From Actinomadura sp. NBRC 104425 (lineage in GTDB: Bacteria; Actinomycetota; Actinomycetes; Streptosporangiales; Streptosporangiaceae): a stretch of 64,000 nt of DNA. Of the stretch, positions 52,119 through 64,000 are shown in pieces (position 1 is the first letter of the stretch; every line of letters begins with the position of its first letter). The DNA lies in NCBI RefSeq assembly GCF_030269545.1, contig NZ_BSTN01000007.1:124001-188000 (forward strand). The letters are read 5' to 3'. The position numbers and the translations under genes were made by a program. The notes below the pieces were generated by a model that did not search any database, had not been told where the DNA came from, and was given only the letters and a program-made list of their open reading frames with translations.

Positions 52119-52152
52119 CCATGGTTGTCCACAGGGCTGTGGACAACCATGG
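52119..52152. promoter_or_regulatory. 34-bp palindrome of two facing DnaA boxes
   Basis: CCATGGTTGTCCACAG (52119-52134), then GG, then its exact complement (52137-52152). Each arm contains one perfect TTGTCCACA box. It sits 26 bp after the gnd stop and 63 bp before recF. As a cruciform/hairpin it could end gnd; as DNA it can bind two DnaA molecules in opposite orientation. Confidence 0.7.
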
Positions 52153-52214
52153 GGCGGCTGTGGGAGACACACTGTGGCGGACGCGGCTTGCGGGAGGCTC
52201 TACGCTCGTGTCCC

Positions 52215-53339
52215 GTGCACGTCGCCCACCTTTCGCTCCAGGACTTCCGTTCGTACGCCTCCGCCGAGGTGGCGCTCGAACCGGGAGTCAGCGCGTTCGT
52301 GGGCCCCAACGGGCAGGGCAAGACCAACCTCGTGGAAGCCGTCGCCTACGTGTCCACCCACGGCAGCCACCGCGTCGCCACAGACGCCCCCCTCGTCAGG
52401 CAGGGCGCGCCCCGGGCCATCGTGCGCGCCGGAGTGGTACGGGACGACCGCAAGGCCCTGATCGAGCTGGAGATCAACCCGGGCAAGGCGAACCGGGCCA
52501 GGCTCAACCGCGCCCCCGTCCCCAGGCCGCGAGAGATCCTGGGGATGCTGCGGACGGTCCTGTTCGCCCCCGAAGACCTGGCTCTGGTCAAAGGCGACCC
52601 GGGAGAGCGGCGCAGGTTCCTGGACGAGCTGCTGACGGCCCGCGCGCCCCGGTTCGCGGGCGTGCGCTCCGACTACGAGCGCGTCCTCAAGCAACGCAAC
52701 GCCCTGCTGAAATCGGCGGCCGCCCACCGGCGCGCCCCGGGCCCCGAGGTGCTGGCCACCCTGGACGTGTGGGACTCCCACCTCGCCCGTACCGGCGCCG
52801 AGCTCCTCGCGGCCCGGCTCGACCTCGTCGCCGCGCTGCGCCCGTTCATGGCCCGCGCCTACGAGGCCCTGGCCCCGTCCGGTGGCGCGGCCGGTCTCGT
52901 CTACAAGTGCTCCTTGGGCGACGTCGAGTTGTCCACAGACCGTGCACAACTGGCCGAGGCGTTGCTCAAGGCGCTGAACGAGACACGCCGCCAGGAACTG
53001 GAACGCGGCATCAGCCTCGTCGGCCCGCACCGGGACGAGCTGCTGATCCGGCTGGGGGACCTGCCCGCGCGCGGCTACGCCAGCCACGGCGAGTCCTGGT
53101 CGCTGGCCCTGGGACTGCGGCTGGCCGCCTACGAACTGCTGCGCGCCGACGGCGACGACCCTGTCCTGATCTTGGACGATGTCTTCGCCGAGCTCGACGC
53201 CGGCCGCCGCAGCCGCCTGGCCGAGATGGTCGCCCCGGCCGAACAGGTCCTCATCACCGCCGCCGTGCCCGCCGACGTCCCGGACGAGCTGACCGGCGCC
53301 TCGTTCGCCGTGTCCGACGGCAAGGTGACCCCGGCATGA
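52215..53339 (+). CDS. recF: DNA replication and repair protein RecF
   Basis: 374 aa SMC-like ATPase. [46 protein letters not shown] carries the Walker [29 protein letters not shown] and [11 protein letters not shown], then [11 protein letters not shown] (Walker B), follow. It loads RecA at gaps. GTG 52215 is used; TACGCT at 52201-52206 is a possible -10 for a leaderless mRNA. Confidence 0.95.
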   Translation: MHVAHLSLQDFRSYASAEVALEPGVSAFVGPNGQGKTNLVEAVAYVSTHGSHRVATDAPLVRQGAPRAIVRAGVVRDDRKALIELEINPGKANRARLNRAPVPRPREILGMLRTVLFAPEDLALVKGDPGERRRFLDELLTARAPRFAGVRSDYERVLKQRNALLKSAAAHRRAPGPEVLATLDVWDSHLARTGAELLAARLDLVAALRPFMARAYEALAPSGGAAGLVYKCSLGDVELSTDRAQLAEALLKALNETRRQELERGISLVGPHRDELLIRLGDLPARGYASHGESWSLALGLRLAAYELLRADGDDPVLILDDVFAELDAGRRSRLAEMVAPAEQVLITAAVPADVPDELTGASFAVSDGKVTPA

Positions 53340-53382
53340 CGTCCCGGCCGGGCGCACTGCGGCGGCCTTCAGGGGAGCCGAC

Positions 53383-53952
53383 ATGAACGATCATCCACAG
53401 GATGTGCACAACCAGGCGGAGCCTGGCGCGCGGCGCCCGGACGGCGAAAGCCCCGCGCAGCCCCCGGAACCGCCGATGCCCCCCGCCAAGTCGGGGATAG
53501 AACTGGCGCGCCAGGCTCTGGCCCAGGCAAAGGCAGACGCCCGTAAGCGCGGCTCTGTGCCGGGACAGGGGGGCGGCCGGCGCAAGCCGCAACGTCCCGT
53601 ACGGCTGCGGGAGCCGGGACGGGGCGGCGACCCCAAGGCGTTCGGCGCGGCCATCCGTGAACTGCTGGCCTATCGGGGGTGGGAGCAGCGTGCCGCGGTC
53701 GGCGGGGTGTTCGGCAACTGGCCCGGCATCGTCGGCCCGGAACTGGCTGAGCACACCCGTCCCGAACGCTTCGAGGACGGTGAATTGACGGTCGTCGCCG
53801 ACTCCACAACCTGGGCGACCCAACTGCGCCTGCTGTCGGCGACCCTCGTCAGGCGCCTGAACGAGGAACTCGGGCACGGCACCGTACGCCGCGTCAAGGT
53901 GGTGGGGCCGTCCTCAGGCCCGCGCCGCCCAGGCGCCTGGCGCGTCCGCTGA
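53383..53952 (+). CDS. DUF721 protein, DciA-like
   Basis: 189 aa. A variable N-terminus (Pro/Gln-rich, AKADARKRGSVPGQGGGRRKPQR) is followed by the DUF721 fold: FGAAIRELLAYRGWEQRAAVGGVFGNWPGIVGPELAEHTRPERFEDGELTVVADSTTWATQLRLL. In DciA, this family loads the replicative helicase. ATG 53383 follows AGGGGAGCC. Next to recF and gyrB as usual. Confidence 0.9.
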   Translation: MNDHPQDVHNQAEPGARRPDGESPAQPPEPPMPPAKSGIELARQALAQAKADARKRGSVPGQGGGRRKPQRPVRLREPGRGGDPKAFGAAIRELLAYRGWEQRAAVGGVFGNWPGIVGPELAEHTRPERFEDGELTVVADSTTWATQLRLLSATLVRRLNEELGHGTVRRVKVVGPSSGPRRPGAWRVR

Positions 53953-54111
53953 CCGCACTGAAGCGCGCGGCACCGCCGCCCAAGGCCGCGCCGTTGCCCA
54001 CCCCCACCACCCACGGGGCTGCGCGCCAGCGCTTGGCGCCGGCTGAGGTGGCCGGGCGGCTGCGAAAGTCGGCGGGCTGCCTGGTGGCGCCTGCTTCCGC
54101 TGGGTGTGGCT

Positions 54112-54677
54112 GGAGTGGCGACCAGCACGTGCACGTTCACGGTCCGGCCGCCCTCACGCACCTTCTGCGTCAACGCGTCCAGCCACACGAACGCATACGG
54201 CCCGGCCTCCAACGGCCGGTTGCGGAACGCGGCCACTTGGGCGTCCAGCACCTTGGACAACTCCGACACCTGGCTTTTGCCAGATGCCCTGGATGCCCAT
54301 CTGCTCGACCAGCCTGTCCACCCGCCGCGTCGACACCCCCAGCAGATACGAGGTGGCCACCATGCTCACCAGGGCCTGCTCGGCCCGGCGGCGCCGCTCC
54401 AGCAGCCACTCGGGGAAGTACGACCCGTGCGCAGCTTGGGAATGGCCAGCTCGACCGTGCCGGCGCGGGTGTCCCAGTCCCGCTGCCGGTAGCCGTTGCG
54501 CCGGTTGACCCGCCCGTCCGAGCGCAGCCCGTAGCCGGCGCCGCACACCGCATCCGCCTCGGCCGACATGAGCGCTTCGGCCATCGTCTTGACCATCGAT
54601 CTCAGCAGATCGGGCTCACACGCCCCGATCTGCTCGGCAAACCAGCCCGCAGGGTCCACACTGGTGTCATCGGCCAT
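54112..54677 (-). pseudogene. IS256 transposase remnant with two frameshifts
   Basis: MADDTSVDPAGWFAEQIGACEPDLLRSMVK from ATG 54677 to AIPKLRTG; second frame SYFPEWLLERRRRAEQALVSMVATSYLLGVSTRRVDRLVEQMGIQGI; third frame MSELSKVLDAQVAAFRNRPLEAGPYAFVWLDALTQKVREGGRTV. The first DDE Asp onward is missing. Its intact FVWLDALTQ shows the base lost in copy A. Confidence 0.85.
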
Positions 54678-54798
54678 CGCGTCCTCTCCTTCGATCTTGG
54701 ACTTGGTATCTCGAAGGATCACGCGGTGGCCGTCTCATTTCACGACGCCATGCCCTCTGACCTGCATCAACTCGTACACCACCTCCGTGGACGCAACC
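54112..54798 (-). mobile_element. IS256-family element, copy B, truncated
   Basis: Minus-strand GGTTGCGTCCACGGAGG terminus at 54798 and the following about 110 bp match copy A at 33611 nearly base for base. The element ends after the NVHVLVAT codons near 54112, where homology stops. Orientation is opposite to copy A. Confidence 0.85.
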
Positions 54799-57866
<3,068 letters not shown>

Positions 57867-58170
57867 TGGTTTCCTCGCCGTCCCTCCGGTCCCGTCCGGG
57901 TCCGCATCCAGGGCCCGCGCCCGGCCGCGCCCACGGCCGGGCCGGCGCCCCGGACCCCGGCGCGGTGCCGCATGCGGCGTCCGCGATGGCACGCGGCGGC
58001 GAGACCCCGCGACCCGCCGCGAACGCAAGCGCGCGCGGCGGCGTGCCCCGGGACGGACGGACGACACAGGGGCCACGAGCCTCGGGGGCAGGCGGCCCCG
58101 GGTCGGCGGCGGGCCGGGCGTGCGGGCCGACCGCCGACCGTACTTCACCCAGTAGAAGAGGTCTTAGACA
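57867..58170. other. gyrB-gyrA gap
   Basis: 304 bp, GC-rich, with no credible gene. The gyrA leader includes GAAGAGG (58155-58161) before its GTG. Confidence 0.6.
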
Positions 58171-60684
58171 GTGACGGACGTGACCACCGAAGGCGGGGGG
58201 CGGCCCGAGCGGATCGAGCCGGTCGACATCCAGGTCGAGATGCAGCGCAGCTATCTCGACTACGCGATGTCGGTCATCGTGTCCCGAGCGCTGCCCGAAG
58301 TCCGCGACGGGCTCAAGCCGGTGCACCGGCGGGTGCTGTACGCGATGTACGACGGCGGCTACCGGCCCGACCGCGGCTACTTCAAGTGCGCCCGTGTCGT
58401 CGGCGACGTCATGGGGAACTACCACCCCCACGGCGACTCGGCCATCTACGACGCGCTGGTGCGCCTGGCGCAGCCGTGGGCCATGCGCTACCCGCTCGTC
58501 GACGGCAACGGCAACTTCGGCTCGCGCGGCAACGACCCCGCCGCGGCCATGCGGTACACCGAGTGCCGCATGGCGCCGCTGGCGATGGAGCTGCTGCGCG
58601 ACATCGACAAGGAGACCGTCGACTTCTCCCCCAACTACGACGGTCGCTCCTACGAGCCGGGCGTGCTGCCGTCCCGCTACCCGAACCTGCTGGTCAACGG
58701 GTCGGCGGGCATCGCGGTCGGGATGGCCACCAACATCCCCCCGCACAACCTGCGCGAGGTCGCCGACGGCGTCCAGTGGTACCTGGACAACTACGACGCA
58801 AGCGACGAGGAGCTGCTCGAAGCGCTCATCGAGCGGATCAAGGGCCCCGACTTCCCCACCAGCGGCCTGATCGTCGGCCGCAAGGGCATCGAGGACGCCT
58901 ACCGCACCGGCCGCGGCTCGATCACCATGCGCGCCGTCGTCGACGTCGAGGAGATCCAGGGCCGCACCTGCCTGGTCGTCACCGAGCTGCCCTACCAGGT
59001 CAACCCGGACAACCTCGCACTCAAGATCGCCGAGCTGGTGAAGGAGGGCAAGCTCGACGGCGTCGCCGACGTCCGCGACGAGACGTCCGGCCGCACCGGC
59101 CAGCGCCTGGTGATCGTGCTGAAGCGGGACGCGGTCGCCAAGGTCGTCCTGAACAACCTGTACAAGCACACCCAGCTGCAGGAGACGTTCGGCGCCAACA
59201 TGCTGGCGCTGGTCGACGGGGTGCCGCGCACGCTGCGTTTGGACCAGTTCGTCCGGCACTGGGTGGCGCACCAGATCGACGTCATCGTCCGCCGCACCCG
59301 GTTCCTGCTGCGCAAGGCCGAGGAACGCGCCCACATCCTGCGCGCCCTGCTCCGGGCGCTGGACCGGATCGAAGAGGTCATCGCGCTGATCCGGCGCTCC
59401 CCCTCGGCGCAGGACGCCCAGCAGGGCCTGATGAACCTGCTGGAGATCGACGAGGTCCAGGCGCAGGCCATCCTGGACATGCAGCTGCGCAAGCTGGCCG
59501 CCCTGGAACGCCAGCAGATCACCGACGAGTACGACCGGCTCATGGCCGAGATCGCCGACTACAACGACATCCTCGCCTCGCCCGAGCGGCAGCGCCGGAT
59601 CGTCGGCGAGGAGCTGGCCCCGATCGTCGAGAAGTACGGCGACGAGCGGCGCACCCAGATCATCCCCTTCGACGGCGACGTGTCCTACGAGGACCTGATC
59701 GCCGAGGAGGACGTGGTCGTCACGATCACCCGCGGAGGCTACGCCAAGCGCACCAAGACCGACCTGTACCGCGCGCAGCGGCGGGGCGGCAAGGGCGTGC
59801 GCGGCGCGCAGCTCAAGCAGGACGACATCGTCGACCAGTTCTTCATCACCACCACCCACCACTGGATCCTGTTCTTCACCAACAAGGGCCGGGTGTACCG
59901 GGCGAAGGCCTACGAACTGCCCGACGGCGGCCGCGACTCGCGCGGCCAGCACGTCGCCAACCTGCTGGCCTTCCAGCCGGACGAGCACATCGCCCAGGTC
60001 ATGGACCTGCGCGACTACGACGTCGCGCCCTACCTGGTGCTGGCCACCAAGCAGGGCAAGGTCAAAAAGTCGCCGCTGCGCGACTTCGACTCGCCCCGCA
60101 GCGGCGGCATCATCGCCATCAACCTGGCCGAGGGCGACGAGGTGATCTCCGCCCGGCTGGTGCGGCCCGAGAACGACCTGCTGATGGTCTCCACCGGCGC
60201 GCAGGCCATCCGGTTCCACGCCGACGACGAGTCGCTGCGCCCGATGGGCCGCGCCACCAGCGGCGTCATCGGCATGCGGTTCGACGGCGACCACGAGGTC
60301 CTCAACATGCTGGTCGTCCAGGACGACACGCAGGACGTGCTGGTGGCCACCGAAGGCGGCTACGCCAAGCGCACTCCCGTGGGCCAATACCCTGTCCAAG
60401 GTCGTGGGGGGAAGGGCGTTCTCACCGCTAAGATCGTGCAGACGCGCGGGAGGTTGGTCGGCGCTCTGATGGTCGGCCCGGACGACGAAGTGTTCGCCAT
60501 GACCTCCAACGGTGGCGTTATCCGTACCAGCGCGGCCGAGGTCAAGCAGTCGGGGCGGCAGACCATGGGCGTGCGCCTCATGAACCTCGCCGACGGGGAC
60601 AGCGTCGTCGCGATCGCGCGGAACGTAGAGTCCATGGAGGACTCGGACGCCGGAAACGGCGGCGAGGAGAGCGAGAGTGAGTGA
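58171..60684 (+). CDS. gyrA: DNA gyrase subunit A
   Basis: 837 aa. [45 protein letters not shown] opens the family. [22 protein letters not shown] is the quinolone pocket; Ser and Asp at the positions equivalent to E. coli 83 and 87 are the sensitive residues. [10 protein letters not shown] holds the catalytic Tyr. The C-terminal pinwheel has the GyrA box QRRGGKG. It supercoils DNA with GyrB. GTG 58171; GTG 58180 is possible. Confidence 0.95.
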   Translation: MTDVTTEGGGRPERIEPVDIQVEMQRSYLDYAMSVIVSRALPEVRDGLKPVHRRVLYAMYDGGYRPDRGYFKCARVVGDVMGNYHPHGDSAIYDALVRLAQPWAMRYPLVDGNGNFGSRGNDPAAAMRYTECRMAPLAMELLRDIDKETVDFSPNYDGRSYEPGVLPSRYPNLLVNGSAGIAVGMATNIPPHNLREVADGVQWYLDNYDASDEELLEALIERIKGPDFPTSGLIVGRKGIEDAYRTGRGSITMRAVVDVEEIQGRTCLVVTELPYQVNPDNLALKIAELVKEGKLDGVADVRDETSGRTGQRLVIVLKRDAVAKVVLNNLYKHTQLQETFGANMLALVDGVPRTLRLDQFVRHWVAHQIDVIVRRTRFLLRKAEERAHILRALLRALDRIEEVIALIRRSPSAQDAQQGLMNLLEIDEVQAQAILDMQLRKLAALERQQITDEYDRLMAEIADYNDILASPERQRRIVGEELAPIVEKYGDERRTQIIPFDGDVSYEDLIAEEDVVVTITRGGYAKRTKTDLYRAQRRGGKGVRGAQLKQDDIVDQFFITTTHHWILFFTNKGRVYRAKAYELPDGGRDSRGQHVANLLAFQPDEHIAQVMDLRDYDVAPYLVLATKQGKVKKSPLRDFDSPRSGGIIAINLAEGDEVISARLVRPENDLLMVSTGAQAIRFHADDESLRPMGRATSGVIGMRFDGDHEVLNMLVVQDDTQDVLVATEGGYAKRTPVGQYPVQGRGGKGVLTAKIVQTRGRLVGALMVGPDDEVFAMTSNGGVIRTSAAEVKQSGRQTMGVRLMNLADGDSVVAIARNVESMEDSDAGNGGEESESE

Positions 60685-60714
60685 CGTCCGTAGGCCCGCA
60701 GCCCAGGAGGAGAC

Positions 60715-61599
60715 GTGAGCACCCAGCCCGGTAAGAGCAAGGGAAAGGCGTCCGGCTCCTCCCCCGGCTCTTCGTCCGGCTCCTCTTCGGCGTCCGGGGG
60801 CGGCAAGAAGACCTCGGCCGCTTCGGCCCGGCCCGATCGCGACGAGGCGAAAGTGAACATCCCCGACACCCCGGTGTCCGACGAGACCCGGCCGGACCTG
60901 CGCGCCACCAAAGACGACACCAAGATCGCGCCGGTCACGGACGACACGACCGTCGACGGCTGGGGCAAGCCCGCCGCCGAGCCGGGCGGTCCGAAGACCG
61001 ACCAGCCGGCCGGCCGTCCCGCGGGCTCGGGCTTCACCGGAACCGCCGTCAAGGACCGCCAGGGCCCCGGCACGGGCCCGGCCGCCACGCCGGTGGCCGG
61101 TGCCGGGGCGACGCCTGGCGCCCCGCAGGGGGCGGCGCCTGCCGCTCCCGGTGCGCCCGGGGCGCCGCAGGCCGGCGCGCCCGCGGCGCCTGCCGCGTCG
61201 GCGCCGTCCGCGTCGGGCCGCCCGACCCGCAAGGCCCAGCTGCAGCTGGCCCGCCTCGAACCGTGGTCGGTCATGAAGTTCAGCTTCATGATGTCGCTGG
61301 TCTGCTTCATCGTCCTGCTGGTCGCGGTGGTCGTCCTGTACGTGATCCTGTCCGGCCTGGGCGTGTTCTCGGCGATCAGCGACACGGTCAACGACCTGAC
61401 CCGCCAGCAGGGCGAGACGAGCGGCGGCCTGGACGCTGGCAGCTGGTTCTCCTTCGCCCGCATCTTCACCTACACGCTACTGGTGGGCGCGCTGAACGTG
61501 CTGCTGGTCACCGCCCTGTCCACGGTCGGCTCGGTCATCTACAACCTGGTGGCCGACTTGGTGGGAGGCGTGGAGGTCACCCTGAAGGAGGCCGAGTAG
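60715..61599 (+). CDS. DUF3566 membrane protein
   Basis: 294 aa. Long Ser/Gly/Pro/Ala-rich cytosolic N-terminus (about 165 residues), then RPTRKAQLQLARLEPWSVMKFSFMMSLVCFIVLLVAVVVLYVILSGLGVF and a second helix TYTLLVGALNVLLVTALSTVGSVIYNLVADLVGGVEVTL. That is the DUF3566 pattern next to gyrA in actinomycetes. GTG 60715 with AGGAGGAGAC. Function unknown. Confidence 0.92.
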   Translation: MSTQPGKSKGKASGSSPGSSSGSSSASGGGKKTSAASARPDRDEAKVNIPDTPVSDETRPDLRATKDDTKIAPVTDDTTVDGWGKPAAEPGGPKTDQPAGRPAGSGFTGTAVKDRQGPGTGPAATPVAGAGATPGAPQGAAPAAPGAPGAPQAGAPAAPAASAPSASGRPTRKAQLQLARLEPWSVMKFSFMMSLVCFIVLLVAVVVLYVILSGLGVFSAISDTVNDLTRQQGETSGGLDAGSWFSFARIFTYTLLVGALNVLLVTALSTVGSVIYNLVADLVGGVEVTLKEAE

Positions 61600-61652
61600 C
61601 GTCGGGGTCCGCCGTCCGCCGAACTGATTACCGGTCGCGCCGCGCGATGGGG

Positions 61653-61692
61653 TAGTCTCTCGGTACGCCGCACGGACGGCGTACCCCCACTC
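61653..61692 (+). promoter_or_regulatory. tRNA-Ile promoter and leader hairpin
   Basis: TAGTCT (61653-61658) fits a -10 box; TTACCG (61628-61633) is a possible -35, 19 bp away. GTACGCCG (61663-61670) pairs with 61677-61684, a leader stem ahead of the tRNA. Confidence 0.45.
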
Positions 61693-61769
61693 GGGCGTAT
61701 AGCTCAGTCGGTTAGAGCGCATCCCTGATAAGGATGAGGTCCGTGGTTCAAGTCCACGTACGCCCACCA
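61693..61769 (+). tRNA. tRNA-Ile (GAT), with encoded CCA
   Basis: GGGCGTA (61693-61699) pairs with TACGCCC (61759-61765). D stem AGCTCAGTCGGTTAGAGCGC, anticodon loop CTGATAA with GAT, T arm GGTTCAAGTCC. Discriminator A at 61766, then CCA 61767-61769. Confidence 0.97.
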
Positions 61770-61775
61770 GCTCAG

Positions 61776-61806
61776 AGCCCCCGCCGGAATCCCGACGGGG
61801 GCTTTT
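61776..61806 (+). terminator. Terminator after tRNA-Ile
   Basis: AGCCCCCG (61776-61783) pairs with CGGGGGCT (61796-61803) and is followed by TTT, a classical intrinsic terminator directly behind the tRNA. Confidence 0.9.
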
Positions 61807-61809
61807 GAC

Positions 61810-62264
61810 AGCAACGGTGACAGCAACGACTCAGCTTTCCGCCGTCCCGAACAATTCCCCGGCGGCCTTGCCGAGCCTCGAGCGGTGACCCTCGTTGCCA
61901 CCGTGCGCCCAGACCTCCAACGTCGCGCAGGTGACCGAGGATCTCGGCAAGGGCGACAGGAAGCGGATGGAGTGCGTGCACCAGGGGGCGGCGGCCGCGA
62001 CGGCGCGTTCGCGAACGTGATCGGCGATCCGCTTCCCCGGCGGGCGGCACCGGTGCCGTGACGACGTGCGTCGCTTAGCGTGCCGGAGATCGTGCAGTCG
62101 GATTGCCGAAGTCCCGCGCGAGTACAGATGCGCTCAAAGGCGCGAGCCAAGTTGCGCGGTTCGAGGGGACAGCCCGTCCGCGCAGACAAGACCAGGCCAG
62201 TTTCCCCATTCCCGCCCGCCCCGCGCGTGTCCTGCATTAGCTGCCCAGCCAGGCCGACGAACAC
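61810..62264 (-). pseudogene. int: Tyrosine integrase C-terminal relic at tRNA-Ile
   Basis: ETGLVLSARTGCPLEPRNLARAFERICTRAGLRQ matches actinobacterial phage-type integrases (GLVF..RTG.P.EPRN..R.F..IC..AGI). Then, after a frame change, IRLHDLRHAKR (about 62103-62071) carries the HxLRH active-site motif, and TLEVWAHGGNEGHRSRLGKAAGELFG resembles the end of such proteins. The N-terminal domain is gone. The catalytic Tyr could not be placed. Location directly beside a tRNA 3' end is the usual attachment position. Confidence 0.7.
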
Positions 62265-62387
62265 TTCTCAGACGATCGACGAAATGGTCAGGCCCTTCCG
62301 CCCCGCTTCCGTTGTGACCACGGCCCGGGTGAGCTGACCACCCACCCTCGGTGCACAACCTCGGGCACGGCACCGGACACGCCGGCG

Positions 62388-62681
62388 TCACGACGACATG
62401 CTGCGCGGCGTGTGCGCCGACATGCCCGGTGCGGTCTCCGGCAGCGTTCTCCAGTTGCGAGGCCACGGCCAGCCCGCCGGGTTCAGGATCGCCCTTCGCA
62501 GTTCAGCCGGGTCGACCGCTTCCACCAGCCGCCACCGGGCCCCGATCGGGACCATCGCCCACCAGGAACCTGTCGCCTTCCCGTACCACGCCGGTATCTC
62601 TGGGAAGTCCCGCCTGATACCTGCCAGCAGCCACCCGTCCGCATCGGACGGCGCCATCCGGCATGGCTGCTCACCCGTCAT
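62388..62681 (-). CDS. Small protein of unknown function
   Basis: 97 aa from ATG 62681. LLAGIRRDFPEIPAWYGKATGSWWAMVPIGARWRLVEAVDPAELRRAI resembles many small actinomycete proteins that pair with XRE regulators; I cannot name the family. It overlaps the end of the upstream gene by 11 bp, so the two are co-translated. Tryptophan is high. Confidence 0.65.
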   Translation of the reverse strand: MTGEQPCRMAPSDADGWLLAGIRRDFPEIPAWYGKATGSWWAMVPIGARWRLVEAVDPAELRRAILNPAGWPWPRNWRTLPETAPGMSAHTPRSMSS

Positions 62682-63099
62682 CACGCGGCCCACCGTGTGA
62701 CGCCGCGTCAGCGGCGGAGGGCACCTCCAGGACTTTCGCGATCCTGTCGGCCGCCAGTGCGGCATCGGCCGCCGGGCACAGCGGTTCCAGGTCCGGGGGA
62801 GACTGCCGCGTCGGCCCCGCCCACGCCCAGTACCACCACAGCACCCCGCCGTCATCGGGATTGGGGAGGCACCGCACCTCCTGCCGCAGACCCGGACTCA
62901 TCACCCGCGTGCGGGGATCATCGCCCTCAGGGTCCCCGGCGGGGTTGATTGTCAGCACGACACCCAGTGCGAGCACCCTGCCCACCAGGCCCCGCGCGTC
63001 CAGCGCCGACACCAGCGCCGACGACATCGCGGTCACCCGCTCAGCCAACGGCCGCGTGTCGGAGTCGTCCACAGGCTGACTGTTGGTCACCTCGTTCAT
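62671..63099 (-). CDS. Small protein of unknown function, upstream partner
   Basis: 142 aa from ATG 63099, with GGGAGG 5 nt upstream. Central VMSPGLRQEVRCLPNPDDGGVLWWYWAWAGPTRQSPPDLEPLCPAADA; no signal or membrane segment. Unknown family. It overlaps the next gene and faces a divergent XRE-type regulator, the recurrent layout for such pairs in actinomycetes. Confidence 0.7.
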   Translation of the reverse strand: MNEVTNSQPVDDSDTRPLAERVTAMSSALVSALDARGLVGRVLALGVVLTINPAGDPEGDDPRTRVMSPGLRQEVRCLPNPDDGGVLWWYWAWAGPTRQSPPDLEPLCPAADAALAADRIAKVLEVPSAADAASHGGPRDDG

Positions 63100-63525
63100 G
63101 TCGCCTCCCACACCCCCGGAGCGGGACCGCCGGCCCGTACTGCGACACGGCCACTTATGCGGCCAGGCCGGGGGGTCACCAGGTCGCCGCCTACCAACCG
63201 CATCGCGCCGCCGGTCCCGCCGCTCATCAGGCCACCCGCGTCTTACGCGTCGGTGCAGACCCCAGACACGGAGACCGCCGAGGCCCGTCATCCGTGCTGG
63301 GCGGCCCCACCAGCACCACCCGGCGGGGGTGAAGCAACATCCAGCCCCGCCCCCCACACCGGGAACACCCAGCCGTTCGCGCATCGCTCATGCACACCAA
63401 GAATCAAGATCAACAGGGGGTACTTCGAGATCCTGGAGTAATCCAACGAATGGATATAGGCTCCCCGGCATCCATGAAGCCGCGCGTAGAACTGGGCAAA
63501 TAACCGCAAAGGGGGATTGTGGGGG
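63100..63525. promoter_or_regulatory. Divergent region between small-gene pair and XRE gene
   Basis: 425 bp, no gene. The right third is AT-richer. ATCC-AACGA-ATGGAT-type symmetry around 63440-63455 and TATAGG could be an operator and -10 for the regulator. GGGGGA repeats precede the regulator start. Confidence 0.45.
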
Positions 63526-64000
63526 ATGCCCGGATCAGCTTTTGAGCCGATCCACCTACCAGACTGGGTCTGGCGCACGCCGGAGGCAGACAAGATCCTT
63601 TCAACGCGTGACGTGGGCGCCCTCTTCCGTCTCGCGAAGCGGTACGCGGGGGCGAGCCAGAACCGCATCGCCGCCGTCACCACCATTGGCCAGCCGCGCG
63701 TCAACGGCCTCATGCGCGACAAGGGCGGCCCCATAGAGAAGCTGGAACTGTTCGAGCGCATCGCCGACGGTCTGAACATGCCCGACCATGCACGCATGCG
63801 CTTCGGTCTGGCCCCCCCGCAACACCTCAGCAGAAGCCCCGCAGACGTCGCCGACCGTCCCGGCACTCCCGCCTGTCAGGCTTCCGAAGAAGCCCAGTCC
63901 CCTGGTTGTTGCCGGTTTGCGAAAAGTACTCAACGCGCACATCCAGGCCGACGCGGTCATGGGTCCACTGTTCTTGCTCCCCGCCGTCCACAGTCAGATC
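63526..64000 (+). pseudogene. XRE-type regulator, frameshifted at a C7 run, cut by window end
   Basis: From ATG 63526: LPDWVWRTPEADKILSTRDVGALFRLAKRYAGASQNRIAAVTTIGQPRVNGLMRD is an HTH unit found in a large actinomycete family, then LFERIADGLNMPDHARMRFGLAPP. At GCCCCCCCGC (C at 63812-63818) the frame shifts. With six C the reading continues as NTSAEAPQTSPTVPALPPVRLPKK and GLRKVLNAHIQADAVMGPLFLLPAVHSQI to the edge. So one extra C separates two halves of one protein: mutation, phase variation or sequencing error. Confidence 0.7.

Noticed and set aside
61686..61767. Minus-strand frame reading GVRGLEPRTSSLSGMRSNRLSY
   Set aside because: It is the antisense translation of the tRNA-Ile gene, a known annotation artefact.

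Overview
The window is about 64 kb of very GC-rich actinobacterial chromosome spanning the replication origin. GTG/TTG starts, four-base stop/start overlaps, several possibly leaderless genes, XRE/DUF397 pairs, a DUF1707 protein, CUT1 sugar transporters without their own ATPase and an MsiK-free layout fit an actinomycete. The gene set and origin order look like Streptosporangiales (Thermomonosporaceae/Actinomadura-like); that placement is inference.

Layout. 1-5.7 kb: start of purC, a two-gene fatty-acid beta-oxidation operon (fadA-fadB) behind two tandem operator-like palindromes, an FprA-type ferredoxin reductase and a small unknown gene. 5.7-8.1 kb: three small secreted proteins. 8.1-10.8 kb: isoprenoid genes dxs and idi. 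11-14.1 kb: a sugar ABC importer (lipoprotein and two permeases). 14.4-16.9 kb: ASCH-like, Uma2-like, Mug-type glycosylase and TSUP permease genes. 17.1-21.6 kb: acnA, a PadR regulator and a DUF1707 membrane protein. 21.7-26.4 kb: an Entner-Doudoroff operon edd-glk-eda facing a divergent ROK regulator. 26.5-31.5 kb: a tandem pair of secreted paralogues, a large membrane-anchored STAND NTPase with 14 WD40 repeats, and a NIPSNAP protein.

31.6-37.4 kb is accessory. An XRE-DUF397 regulator module carries the debris of an older duplication. A divergent HATPase gene is cut by an IS256-family element, which abuts an IS110-family element (with a possible bridge-RNA region), which in turn truncates an IS481-family element. 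The IS481 end lies exactly at the stop codon of parB.

37.4-44.1 kb (minus strand) is the conserved left arm of the origin: parB, parA (with an internal parS), rsmG, jag/khpB, yidC, yidD, rnpA, rpmH. A DUF6458-like gene on the opposite strand and about 0.8 kb of non-coding DNA separate rsmG from jag. 44.1-46.9 kb, normally a short gap, holds IS5 and IS481 relics and a MITE-like remnant. The right arm (plus strand) is dnaA, oriC with many DnaA boxes, dnaN, gnd, recF, a DciA-like DUF721 gene, an IS256 relic, gyrB, gyrA and a DUF3566 membrane protein.

61.7-64 kb: tRNA-Ile(GAT), followed by the broken C-terminus of a tyrosine integrase, so the tRNA was once an integration site. Beyond it are two overlapping small unknown genes and a divergent XRE-type regulator frameshifted in a C7 tract at the window edge.

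The core genes behave as one replication, segregation and membrane-insertion locus. Nearly all novelty is in the IS-scarred junctions, the secreted-protein pairs and the regulatory palindromes.
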